64,000 nt of DNA from Tetrahymena elliotti 4EA (Eukaryota; Ciliophora; Oligohymenophorea; Hymenostomatida; Tetrahymenidae), in the NCBI GenBank assembly GCA_000231825.2, contig JH720368.1, forward strand, positions 62,001 to 126,000. The letters run 5' to 3'. Positions within the stretch are counted from its first letter, which is position 1. Every line of letters begins with the position of its first letter. The notes beneath the pieces are model-generated. The model did not search any database and was not told the DNA's origin. It saw nothing but the letters and a program-made list of their open reading frames with translations. The translations under genes and the position numbers were made by a program. Positions 1 through 13,323 of the stretch are shown one piece after another.

Positions 1-1827
1 TCATTTCTAATTTAGACGATATTGTTGTTATTTAATTGATTTAATGTATTACTGGAAGACCAAAATTCGTCTTATTTTTGTTAAATTTTAGTAAATGATC
101 TAAATAGAGTAAAAAATGTCCAAAAAAATATTTGAAATGACAATGTAATAAACTTTTACCCAATACCTAATTTGAAGGCCATCCTAAATACTAAATAAAC
201 TTAAACTAAGAATGTAAAAAGAAAAAAAGCCTAAATATTTTTGAAGTCTTCAGAAATTTTTTAAAGAATAAGCAAAGAAAATGCTAATGAAATAATATAT
301 TTGTTTCCATCAAACATAAAATAAATTTCATTTATCATCAAAGCCATTGTAATGTTTAGTTTTTACTCTATTTAATCATTTATTTTTATCATTTCGCAGC
401 ATTTTATTAATAAAATTACCACATTATACAAAGTAATAACTAATATGATAGCCCAGAATTCAAATTAGAATTTCTCTTATTCTTTATAGTTGACCTCAAA
501 TATTCCATACTAAAAGCATATTGTTAGTGATAATATGTTTGTAAAATATTTTTCAACACAATTTGATAATATTTAATAGATTTTTAGCTTTTTTTATTGC
601 ATAGTTTTCATTTATATTTATTTACTTCTACTTTATTTTTTTTAATTAATTAAAAATTGGTCTATTTATATTTACATAAATAGTTAATCTAAATATCAAG
701 ATTCTAAATTACTAAAATATTGTGAATTATTTACTAAAAAAGAAAGGAATATTTATATCGAAGTGTTCCTAAATGAGAGTAGCTTTTGTTTTATAATGTT
801 AAAATTTATTTAAAAATAAAGATGATGATAATAATAATATAAATTTAGAAAATCAAACAATTTATTAAAAAGTAAAATTAAATAAAGAATAGAATTCATA
901 TTAAAGCCAACATTCATAATTTATTAGAGAAAATCTTCTGTTAATTAGTTTTTCTCACTTAATTAATAAATATTGTTTATCTTTTATTTTAATTTTTTAG
1001 CTAATTTAATTTCTAAAAAAAGTTATTTTTTAATTTAATAAGATACCATCTTAAGAAAGACAAATTAGCAAGACATACAATTGAAATTTTTATAATAATA
1101 AACTCATAAACTTTGTATTATGAAATTCCGATAAATAATATTATAAAATTAATAATTTAAATTGATAAAATATGATTCTCTTAACTTATTTAATATTTAT
1201 TCATAAAATAGTTTAAAATAATTAGGATTTATTTTTATCTAAACTAAAATATGAATTCATAAATTTTAGAATCTTTTATTTAGCCTTTAAATTTTTACAA
1301 TAAATATTTTGATAAAATTACAAAAGAAATATTTATTTTTTTGAATACTTATCAAAGTAAGAAACTAAAAATATCAAAAAATACAAAAATTTTCTTTTTC
1401 TAAAATCGATTGATTCTAGTATCTAATTTAATATTGTTATTTTTAACATTTATTTTAAATTGCTTTTGCTTTACATCAAGAAAGAAAATTGTTTTTAAAA
1501 TAGCATGTATTTCAAGAATTCCTATTATTATTATGAAAATCTATGATAATCTCTTTGAACATTCAATTAGAAAAAATAGAAATTAAGTAATAAATAATAG
1601 CTTGCTTTGCTACATTTTTAATCGTTAAATTTTGTTGTTTTAGATTAATCAATAATTTTAATAAAAAATCTTATGGCTAATCATAGAGATAGATAAATAA
1701 GTACACAGTAAGAATGACTTTACAATGTGAATATTAAAAAAATTTTTGATAGCTTTGTTTAGAGATTTAATACATAATTTGCAGAGAATATATTATTTAA
1801 GGAATTATTAATAAAAATTTTAATCAG
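1..1827. other. Gene-free AT-rich stretch
   Basis: I see no convincing coding frame on either strand under the TGA-only code, and no RNA gene. The DNA is mostly A/T with short homopolymer runs. The last part presumably holds the 5' UTR and promoter of the giant gene that starts at 1828, but no element can be named. Confidence 0.6.
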
Positions 1828-4800
1828 ATGAATTCATCTTCATCTTTGACAGCTGCTTAAAAAGGAGTCATTAAAATGGGTCCCAAAGAGTATAATGAAA
1901 TCAAGTAAAAGATGGGGAAACTTCTATCCATATAAGATTAGGATTTAAATGAAAGTAATTTAGAATCATAATAAAGTAGAGAGCATTCCATAGCAAAATA
2001 AAGAGATGATATTTATAATTAAGATTATCTTAGATCTATAACTCCCAGTAGCAACACACTCTCAATGGATAGTTTGAATTCGAAGAATAAGATATAATTA
2101 AATAGTTAAATTTTATTTTCTCCTAGCAGCGAAGCGAAGATAACTCAGTCAGTTTAAAGTTTAAGCAAAAATGGTTCACCTAAATGCTTTTAGATTACAA
2201 ATATTTCAAAGCCTAAAACTGAATAAACAAGCAGAAGGAGAAATTATTCATAAGCAATAACTACTGTAATTAAAGAAGAAGAGGAATCCTAAACACAAAT
2301 AAGGTAGGTTCCTAAAACAACTGAAAATAAAAAAGACAAAGTAGTAGAAGGTAGCTTACTGACCAGAAAAAACGAAGTTTAGTACATTAACCACTTGAGA
2401 AAAGGATAAAGCAAGTTGAGCTTTCATGATCATATGAATTATTTGGAATTAGATTCTCATATTCATGAATTATGTGATTAATAAAATCTGTTTACTAACA
2501 GAAATGTCATATCTAGCATAGTAGATAAAGAGAGTGATGTGATTGTACCTAAGAAATATGATGACTATCATGTCACTGAAGGAATCGTTCCAAATGCATT
2601 TGATGAGATTAAAGACAAACAAAAAAACCAACTTTCTTAATAGATTTTGTAAAAAATTAACCAAAATCATTAGATAAAAGAGTAAAATTCAACTAACGAG
2701 TAAAAAACTCATAATCCAAAACTTAAAAATAAAAGTTTTTCTACTCTTTCTTACTTAGCAAAAACAAACCAAATTTCCATTTCACATAATATTTCTCATT
2801 AAAATCTACCTTAATTTTCTCAAAGATCTTCTGCTTAAAGCGTTTAATTAAGCCCAAAAGATTAGTTAGCAGCCGCATTTACTTAAACAATGACAGCTAT
2901 GCTTCAAAATAATCAGATCAATAATCAAAATTTGTTAACTTCTTCTTAATCTCAAGGCAAATCGACCTATAGACCTCTAACATAACAAGGTTTATTTTAT
3001 ATTCTCTAACACTATCAGCCATAAATCATATTGTTTTTTATATTTATAAACATAAAAGGATTAAATAAAACAGGACTTAAATTTAATGAAATTATATAGT
3101 AGCCGAATGTGAAGAACTAGTAAACAAAAAATTCTATGCAGTAATTGCTTTAAGTAAGTAAGTCAAAAAGCAGTGTTGATTTAAAGTCAGTTTCTCGACA
3201 AAGTTCATAAGATACAAATAATAAAATAGATTTGGCTGCATAAAAACCAAAACCTATTTATGCAGAATAAAAATAAAAAATTTAGAAGAGATAGGAGGTT
3301 CTAAACGTAAAGAAATGGATGGAAGAGAAATTAGATGAGCTAGTTAAGACAGATAATTTGAGTATTAATTAAGTATTTACATATTTTCAAAATGTATTTT
3401 AAGCATCAATCAGTGAAATACTTAGATAAGTAGCCTCTGAGTGTAAAGAAAGGAGCTAGTTATTGCAAGAAATTTGGGACACTTAAATATCTATGAGTGA
3501 AAAGATTTTCATAAGTATTAGCAAAGAAAATAATAAAATCGAAAAAAATTCATTAGACGAAATTAATAAGTTGCACAAAAGCTATCAAACAGAATTACAG
3601 AAGCAATTCTAAATGGTAGATGATAGAAATAAACTTATATAGGACTTAAAATAGCAGCTACAAAAATCTGTAACAGAAAGCAGGTAAAAAAAATGATTTG
3701 ATCAAATAAAAATTGAAAATATTTAAAAAAAAATAAAATAGAGTAAATAGAAAAAAGGGATAAAAGGTTGAGAAAAATTATAAGATCATAAACAATCAAA
3801 TTAATTAACTATAAGAGGAGTATAATATTCTTTTTTAAGAGAATCTGGCATTACTGATGAATTAAAACAAAATAGATTGGTAGACTGCATTAAAATAAAA
3901 GAAAAAAATGCTTGAAGAAATAAATCTGAATAGAAAAATGAGAAATGATCTGATTAAAGTAGGCGAGAACTTTAAAAAAGAGAAACTCACTTTAGATGAA
4001 CAAATGAAAAAACATGAAATTGATGAAGTAAATATTTAAATATTATCATTTCGATGATAATTTTAACTGAAGTTTTTTTTACTAATAAGATTGTTAGATA
4101 GTTTGTAATAGATAGAGAGTCTAATATGCCTGTTTCGATTAAGAAAATAGAAGAGGAAGTGGAAGAATAAGAAAGATAAGATGAATAATAAAATGAATTT
4201 GATGAGAATAAATAGGTAGTCTTAAAGGAGTTTTGGAAGAATTAATCAACTGATACAAATGACTTATTAGAATTTAAAAATGCTGAAACCAACACAGTTG
4301 TATTTTAATATTTTGATGGATAAACACAGACAAAAAAAATTAAATAAAAAGAAAATGGATAGTAAATAAACATTTTATCAGAATTAGCAGATTAGGATAT
4401 GTAAACAGAAAATGAATGTTTTAATGTTTTCTGCTAAACTATGCAAGTGGAACTCTCTGAAGTTATGGTTTAATGTGATTTAATTTAAGATGATTTTTAA
4501 AATAAATCTAAAAATAGAATTAAATAGGAAATTAGAAAATCAAGTATTAATATAAAAAATAAAAAAAATGCTAATTAATTTCCTTAATAGCAAGAAATTC
4601 AAAATCCATAAAACACTTCTTAAATATCAAGTGAGTAACAATCTGATGGTTAAGACTAAGATCTGAGCATAATTTATACAGATTCAGCTAATGAAACGAA
4701 AAGTGATGAAATCTTACAAACTAAAAAAAAATAATAAAAAAGTAGCTTTTTAGTAAATAGAAAGCCATAAAAATAGGCTTAACATTATTAAGAATCAAGT

Positions 4801-7560
4801 GGAGATGATTCTAAATCTTAAATTTCACAATCTTTAAATAGTTCGAGATTTATTAAAACTAATTAAAGTAAATTAAAACCTAAATCAAAATAAAAATCAA
4901 GATCAAAAGACCAAGAAAAAGAAAATGATAAACTATCTGAAAACTATTTTATAACAGGTTTAGATGAGATTGAAAACCAAGATCAAAGTATGGAAATTCA
5001 CAACAAAGCTAAAAGCATTTTTTCTCCCAAGTAAAATAAATAAAATTCTAGGAAGTAGTCTAAATAAAAGGTATAGAGTTAACCCATACAAAAACAAAAA
5101 GAATTTTCATAGAAAGTTAAAAAAGACAAATAAAAAAATGAAACAAGTGAAGAATCCTTAAATTTAAGCTTAATAAATGATGATTAGCTGAAGTAAATAA
5201 AAGATTTGTTTGAAGATAAAGAAAATATTATTAAAGAAGAAAATATTTAAAAAATATAAGAATTTGTTGATTAGACTGTAATAAAAAGCTAAAAAATATC
5301 AACTTAACTTCAAGAAGAAATCTAAAAAATAAAAAAATATGAATAAATCATAAACTAAAAAGAAGAAGAAATCAAATAATCTAAAAAATATTAAATACAG
5401 TTAATAGCAAAATTGGAAAAGCAGTAAAAGGAAACTAAGATTACTGAAAAAAGAGAAAAGAAATAAGCAGCTTCTAAATTTGGCAAAAGACCAAGTATTC
5501 ATTTAGATGTTGATGATTTAGACTCTTCTTAAAACTCCGAGAGGTAGGGAGGAGAAGCTTCATCAGGAAAAATTAGCCTATTTAAAGAATAACACTAGAA
5601 TAAAAAACAAACTAAATCTTAAAAAAGAAGTATCAGCCAAAATAAAAATTTTTCTAGCTATTTATCAAGTGCATCTGAATAGGATAGAATAATAGAGAAT
5701 ATAGGAAGAAAATCTAATAGTTATACCAGCTAGATGGCATAAGCTGATTCATAAAAAGCTACTCAAAATAATGCTACTGATAGAAAAAAAAGCTAATAAA
5801 CAAGTACTTTTAATATTTCATCTCAGAAAAAAGAAATGAATGTCTCAATAAATGGAAGCTCATAAACTATCTCAAATTCTTTAATTTAGCAAGATAGTAA
5901 CAACAACAACAACAACAATAATAATAATAATGTAAAAAGCTCAGAGGAGATTTTTGAAGTCTATAAATATGATAGAGCTATACATACTGAATAACTTATT
6001 AATGACACAGTTGAAGAATAGAGTCAAATGATACAAAGAAATTTCAAAGTTTAAAAACTAAATCTTAATTTCTCCAAAAAAGAAAGCAGAAGAAGTTCTT
6101 TTAATTCAGAAGTATCTTCTACCCCAAAGTCCAATTTAGTTTATTCAGGTCATTACTCATTATTTAGTGGTCATTAACCATAGAAATCTCCTTATTCTAC
6201 GTTAAGCTAGAAACACAAATTATTGAACGTTTAAGATGTAAGTTCTCCATCATCTGGTAGAAGGAAGGCCTTGCAAAGTAGTAGTTTAATTTAGTCTTAT
6301 GGTGGATAATTAGATAGCCCAAGATCATCTTACTACTCTAATTCACCATCATAAAATAGTAGATCTTAAAATAAATAGTATTCTATCAATACTGAAGCTG
6401 CTATTCTCTAAAAAAATAAGATTTTGAGCTCAATTTAAAATATTAAAGCACCAAAAAATGCTCTAAAGTACCTGCCATAAATTATTAAAATGATTAACAG
6501 TATCGTGCAAGATAACTTTAAATGCCTAAAAAGTCACTAGCAAATTTTAAATCCACTTTATGTCCAAATGTATGAATACTTTTTATACCTCTTTGGCTTA
6601 AGAAAGGTCGCTGAACTCAAAATGATTTCTGTTTTAGAGTAATGTGTATTAATGAAAAATGAATATCCATATGTAGATATATTTATGTAAATGTACTTTA
6701 ATGATATTAGCTCTGTAGACCTCCACTTCTTTTGTAAAACGTTTCTACTTTTATTAGAAAATAATTAATAAGTTAAGGTTGAAAAAAGTTCAACAAATAA
6801 ATATAAAATAATTACAACTATTCCTCAAGTGATAAAAATTGAGTAGTATCAAAAATAAATTCTTGATTAAATTAAAAAGTTTGAATAAATAAGATAAACA
6901 TAAAATAGAAATGAAAAAGATTAAGAAAATGAAAAAAAAATAGAAGATTTAGACTTTTTGCAAATAAACAATCTCTCTACTGAAGTTATAAATGACCTCA
7001 ATTCTTCGAAGTTTGATGTCTTTGAAGTTATACAATTCTTTATGAATTCATTTAAAGAATTAAAGCAAAGGCTACAAGAGGAATATTTGGGTGTCTTTTA
7101 TGCAATATCAGCTAATTTTGAAAAGGCTTTTATAGATGATGAAGGAGTTGAGTTATTATCTGCAGTGATTGAATTAGAAGAGTAACAAAAATTAGCATTC
7201 ATTAAGAAATATAAAAGCAAATCTATTATGAATGAAATGAGTTTTGAATAGTTTATATTGTTAGCATATGAATAAAATCTATTTAAAACTTAGTAAATTT
7301 TAGATAAATACCCTCATTTAGTAAAACCACTTTTAGAAATAAAGGAATTTTGGCTATAAGATAAATAAAAATATGAAGAAAAAATCTAGGTCTCTTAATT
7401 TTATAATATTTTTACTAAAAATTTAATGGAGAAGCTTGATATTCTAACTTAATTAATGGAATAAGAATAAACAGATATAAATGATAACAGCTATCTAAAA
7501 AGGCATGAATAATCGTTTTAGATTTGTTACATAATATTAAATAAAGTTTATCAAATGTGA
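1828..7560 (+). CDS. Giant coiled-coil protein with axonemal dynein light chain (p28/AXDND1-like) domain
   Basis: Model: exons 1828-3683, 3742-4027 and 4090-7560 (introns of 58 and 62 nt), 1870 aa with TAA/TAG as Gln. The frame is unbroken and both junctions keep phase. Around residues 505-640 is a segment with ASISEILRQVASECKERSQL followed by a long coiled coil. It resembles the p28 axonemal dynein light chain core (a helix with E-L-I-R-Q-V and C-x-E-R, then helices), an architecture also found in metazoan AXDND1. Upstream and downstream are Ser/Asn/Gln-rich linkers, an (Asn)n run near 5900, acidic/basic coiled coils and a C-terminal helical region (from about 6440 on). The expected role is ciliary inner-arm dynein or axoneme association; this is inferred from the domain only. 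A 69-nt stretch, 2990-3058, could be a further stop-less intron. The 3' end could extend by splicing past 7560, since open frames continue there. Confidence 0.72.
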
Positions 7561-8291
7561 AATCATTTTAAAATATGTTAGCCATACAAAGTAATTAAAT
7601 TAGTTTTTTAAATAGAATTTATTTTTATGTTCAATAAATAAATCGAAAATTTAAAAGCTCTAAACTCAAAATATAAATATCCCTGATTTTATGGAATAGG
7701 ATAGAATTTTAATTTATTAAACAAGAAATTGCTAAGATTCTTAGCAATTTTAAAATAATCTTTTATGAATTTACTTAATATTTTCTTCAATTAATATTTT
7801 ATAAATTACCTAATATTTTTCGACCTTTAAAATAGCTTTTTAAAGGATTATTAAATAAAAATACAGCAATGAACAATGCAAATTTGTTTATTTCCAAATA
7901 ATGATTTGTTTTTCAGGAATTATGCTATTTATTCATTTAAAAAATTTTGTTTTAATTATTTTTTAGAATCTAAAGGATTACAAAACAATTTGCTTTTAAT
8001 ATCGATTCTTATTTATCTGGGTTATTTTGTTTTATTTCATAATTTAAATAAAATTGAAATAAATAACTATTTTGGATATTAAAGCAATTTAAGATTGATT
8101 AAACTTACCTAGAATAAATTGATTTGATTAATAAAAAGTAAAAGGAATAAACTAAAATATAAAATTTAATAAAATTAATTTAATGAATATGATTATGTAT
8201 TTATTATATTTTTAAATATAAATAGCTTATTTATTTTCAAAATTTTAATGTTTATTATTACAAAATTATTGCTTAATTAAATTAAGTAAAA
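7561..8291. other. Intergenic between convergent genes
   Basis: This lies between the + strand dynein-light-chain-domain gene and the - strand TPR gene, so it holds two 3' UTRs. Several frames stay open for 60-95 codons (for example from ATG at 7876), but composition is biased to Phe, Leu, Ile and Asn with no motif. I treat these as chance or as an unproven 3' extension of the upstream gene. Confidence 0.45.
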
Positions 8292-11200
8292 TCAAAAAAT
8301 ATTGCAGTTACAATATCTTTTTTTTGGTTTTTTTAATACTTATTATTTTTGTTGTTGTTGTTGCAGCTGCTGTTACTGTTATTCATCTATTTATGTCTAT
8401 TATTCCAGCTGCTATTACTGTTAGGTTTCAAGTATTTAATTGGTTTCTGTGTAGTAAATCTGTCTGTCTGATTCTAGTTTGACTGATGATTTTTATTATG
8501 AAGGTTTTTGTTGAATTAAGTATGAGCTTATTTTAGATAATTAGCTGAATTTTTTTTAGGATGGTCTTGTATGACTATCATGTATAATTTAAAATTTTTA
8601 AATAATATTTTAAATTTCTTCCTTTGTATGTTAGGATTTACATTTATCTGCACAGCTATTTAAATATTGAATTACTTCTTTTTTTATAAGGTTTTTTTAG
8701 CTTAGGTACACCTATTCTAAAAATTAAAAATATTAAATGTTATCAGGATCAAATTAGATTGCACTTTCCATGTAATTAATAATTTTTTCATGGTTTGTTA
8801 ACTTCGATTATTTAATAAAATTAAGATGGGCAATTTCAAAATAGCCTACTGAATAACGATGATTGATTTCTAGGCATTTTTCATAGTATTTTTCACTTTC
8901 ATCGTAGCTTTTAAGTATCTTGCATATGTGCCCTAAATTTGTAAATGCCATAAAATTTTATGGGTTGATAGCTAATACTTATTAGAAGGTTTAAAGAGCT
9001 TCACAATATTTTTCGTTTCTCATCTGTAATTTTGCTTTCAAAATGAATCCTGTTTCGTCTTTGGGATAAACATGTAAATATTTAGCTATTTACTTTTCTG
9101 CTAAATTTAATTATTTATTTTTTTCGTATAAATGACTTATTTCTAAAAGTGCTTCTTAATTAAAAGGCTCTTATTCTAATACTTTTTCATATTATTTAAT
9201 TGCACTTAAAACATTATTCTTATAGGTAGATTAAAGAGAGGCGATTGCTAGTCTTGCCTCAATAGATTCTTGATAAATTTGAAGATATTATTCTAAATAG
9301 TTATAAGATTTTTCATATTATTGCATATATTTTAGTAGCAAACCTAACTTTAGTTTGTATTTGTGTTATTTTGGTTCTAGTTTCAACAGTACCTGATAAA
9401 TTTCTTCAGATTTTTAATAATTATTTGTTTATTATTCAAGTTCAGCTACTTCATTCAAAATTTAAATATTTTTTGTATCCGTTTCTAAATATTTATAATA
9501 ATTTTCTAAAGCTAATTTCATTTATCCTGATAGATGATATGCTTTTGCTAAAAGCTTGTATGTCTCTAAATATATTTAATCTTCTTCAGATTTATTAATA
9601 TAAGATTTAAAATTCTGAATTGATTAACTATACCTTTTTTTATTTAAATATGATTCTCCTAGCATAAAATAAGCTTCAACTTTTTCTTAATCAATAGTTT
9701 ACATCTTATTTAAAAATTTAATAGTTAATTCATAATTCTATTCTTAGTATTTGATTTTTCCCATTTAATAAAGTGCTTCTAGATTCGATTCATCTTACTG
9801 CAAGACCTATTCATAGTGATATTAAGATATTTAGTATTTACCTAAGGAGTTGTAGCATTAAGCAATAAGAATATTATATTTAATTTCAAGAGGTTATATT
9901 TAAAGAGAGCTACTTAACAGATTTACTGCTTCTGCTATGTCTTTTTTAAATATTTTTATTTATCCCAATAGAAAGTAAATTAGGGACTTGTTAGTATTCT
10001 ATTCCAGCTATTCAATTAAAAAGTCCTCAACATCTTTAATTGCCTCTTTTTGATTCAAAAGCTTTAAGTCTTCTTAGGTAAATTGGGTTTCTTTATCTTG
10101 AGCAATTGATTTTTTTAAATCTTTGATAAATGATTTTATATTAAAGTTAGTATTTCTTAATTTCAAAAATGCGATAAATTTGTGGACTCTTTCATCGTTT
10201 TTATTAATTTCTTTAACTTTTTTAATAAACACCAACGATTATTCGTAATTTGCTTATTAATAATAGAGATTAGAGATCTCATAAAGAATTTGTGTATTTT
10301 GAGAATCAAATTCGATAGCTTTCAAATAAAATTCGTTTGCTTTATCTAAATTTTTAAATTAATAATGGTAAATTTTCCCACACAAATATAAAGATTAACT
10401 GTCTTTTGGGTTCTTTTCAATTAAAATTTGATAATATTTGATTGATTCTTATGGTTAGTTAAGACTATTATGTATTTCAGCTATTTTTTTATACAAATTA
10501 ATTTATTCAGGGTTTAATTCTATAGATTTTTAATAGTAGGATATTTATTAGGTGAGGTTCGTTTCATTATCTCCTAAAATTGAATAAACTAAATAATTTT
10601 GAGGAAAGAATTGTTTCATCTTATCAATCAAACTCTATCTTTTTTCGTTCATATTGATAATTTTGTAAATCTCAATCAGCTCTATTAGAGTTTAAAATTA
10701 ATGTGGACATACTTTAAGAGATTCTAAAAAGCTCTGTGTAGCCTTTTAATATTCATTAAGATGACAATAGTAAATACCTCTGCGTAGATGTATTGTTGGA
10801 TCATTTTTTAAATTTAATGACTCAGCATAACAAATTAGGGCTTTTGATCTCTTTTCGTTTTCTCCTTTTTTCAAAACTATTGAAGATTTTAATGCATATA
10901 TGCAACTTTATTGCTTTTACTTTTACAAAGCCAAATCTACATTTTCCTCTGCTTATTAAAAATTTCCTGATTCATAATCAACCCACGCATTATAATAATC
11001 TGCTCTCCAATCTTTATTTTTAATTTTAAGGCAAACTTGAGTGTAAATTTTGACTTTGTTATAATTTTAAATATCCTTAATTACTAAAATACATTCGCAC
11101 ATCCCATAATATGCATCAATTTCATTTGGACTATTTTACAAAGTCTATTGAAAATATTTGTTGGCTAATTATGTATTGCAATTAACTCTAAGCTCTAAAT

Positions 11201-12413
11201 AACCTAAAGATATAAGTGCATCAATATTATCTTTTCTTTATTTAAGAAAATCCTTGTATGTCTTGATCAACTATTTACCTTTTGAAAAATTAAATTCTAT
11301 TATCCTCTCTATAGAATTTGGAACTAATTAACAATCAGTTCCTATTAATTATTCTTTTTCTGTGCTATTTTAAAATCTTTGAGTACTTAAGTGAGTATTA
11401 TCTTATAGGGAACTATTGAGCTCCATTAGAGATAACATAGTTCTTTTTTCTGTTGAAAATAATTATCCTTATTAGCAATAATATTAAAAGTCCATTAATT
11501 TTTCTTTAATCTCTTAAATTGAAAGACTAAATTGAGTATTGTTTAGAGATAAGATAAATTCAATCAATTTAATAGCCTAAACACTAAGATTTTGATACTT
11601 TGAAGTTTACTTTTTTAAACTACATTTTTAAATCAAAAAATTATTATTATTATTCAAAAGTTCATTTAAGCATCCTCCATATTAAGCTAAAATAACGCCA
11701 ATAGACCTCAAATCATTTTATTTTTTTTCTTCAAATGATTTCGCATCTTCAAATTCTTTAGATTCTTCTTTAAAATCAAAACTAACTTTCTTAATTGATT
11801 ATGCTGTGCTAGGTACAGTATTAAGAGTAGAGGTTGGATTTTATGAATTGCAATCAAGAACATCGTATATTTTTATATTATTAAAATTGCCAACTAAAAT
11901 TTTATCTAGGCTTACTTCATTCAATACAAAATAATTTTTATGAAGATAATCTACTACGTCAATAAGTTACTCTGCCAATTCGCAAATCTAATTATCACTT
12001 ATTTATGATGAGCTATTTTCTTGTACTTAATTAGAAAGAGAACTATTGCATGAACTAAAAATGATAAAGTGAAAGTAATCTATAATAAATTCATCTGAAA
12101 CTTCAGCGATGCAAGTGTGTTTTAGATTTTTCAAGCACTAAATTTAATTTTTTATCTAACTGATTGACTCATTATCAGCTTTTCTATTGTGCTGATTTAT
12201 TATTGGCTAAGCTTTAACAACATAATTTATCTTAGAATTTTGGTTATCTTGCACAAAAAGTAAGAATTGCATGGATTTTTCTAACTTTTAACTTTTAAGA
12301 GTCTTAAGATTTTTATGCTGTAGTAGCTATTCTTCTAAAAAACTTAAAATTTCCTCTAAAGCACTTTGTTCTTCTTATTAGTTAGCACTAATGTTTTGCT
12401 ATTAGTCTAACAT
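8292..12413 (-). CDS. Degenerate protein-kinase domain plus TPR-array protein
   Basis: Single uninterrupted frame, 1373 aa, start ATG at 12413, stop TGA at 8292-8294. Residues about 100-260 read like a protein kinase that has lost its catalytic residues. The helix before the catalytic loop is present (VVDYLHKNYF), but the HRD..N loop is replaced by LNEVSLDKIL, and no Mg-binding DFG is visible where KIYDVLD stands. A later R-S-I-G-V-I-L resembles the helix F region. From about residue 360 to 1230 runs a long series of 34-residue helical repeats with TPR spacing (for example SLGKYQISQYHYEQVLQQD, EPFNQEALLEISHLYEK). The tail, 1330-1360, is nearly pure Gln, coded by CAG, CAA, TAA and TAG. The likely role is scaffolding or ciliary/trafficking assembly through TPR contacts rather than phosphorylation. 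Kinase ancestry is an inference from weak similarity. Confidence 0.7.
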
Positions 12414-13323
12414 GATCGATCAGTCAATTCCAAAAAAAACTAATTGTGCTTAAATTACTTATTTAAACAGAATAATTATAAATAACAACAATTTTTCTTG
12501 ATTTTTAAGAAAACTTACTTATTAATATATAATAATGATTATTATTTATTACCTTTAGATTTTTTTTGCTCAGTAAAGTACAAAAAGTGATAATTTTAAA
12601 AGTTAATGATTGGAAAAATAAACAACTTATTTAAAATCTAATAAATCACAAAAAGCGATTTTAATAATTCTTTGATATTTATTTAATAGCAAGAAATTTT
12701 AAAAAGATTTCTCAGCTCAAAAAAAAATTTTTTTTTTTGGTGATTATGTGCTTATTTATTTATGTTATTTTTTTATCATAAATATCTAGAGTAGAAAGGA
12801 AAATACTTTTGCTAATTTGGAATACCATTAGCAAAAGCATAAAAATTAGATTAAAGAAAATAGAAGAATTAAGATGTTACACCATAAATATCTGTAAAAA
12901 TTATTTCTTGGGAAAAAGTAAACCCTTACTTTTTTATTTGCCAAAATTTTAATTTTGAGCTAATCAGTCTTTGCTTTTTAAGCTTACAGATTAACAGATT
13001 TTTATTTTCCAATAGATCCTTTACTCTTAATTAAGATTAATTTAATTATATAATTTAGAATTAACATCTTCCTCTGGCTCCAATCTTTTATCTTATTTTA
13101 GCACGATTTTACTAATTTACTTTTAGTTGTGAAAATCATTACATTAAATTCAAATTAATTTGTCCTTAAAATACTGAAAAATAATTTTTGAATGAATATC
13201 TCAGCTCAATGAATGAATGATCTACAAAATCCATAAAATTCTATATAAACACAAAAAGATATTAATATATATTGAATTTATATTTATAAAAATATATTTA
13301 TTCTCTCGATTTCTCATTTTCCC
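12414..13323. other. Intergenic
   Basis: This is AT-rich DNA holding the 5' region of the TPR gene and the 3' UTR of the WD40 gene (both - strand). No ORF or RNA gene is supported. Confidence 0.55.

Noticed and set aside
7876..8125. 82-codon frame after the giant gene (with TAA/TAG read as Gln)
   Set aside because: Composition matches spacer DNA, and no splice from the upstream gene into it could be shown.
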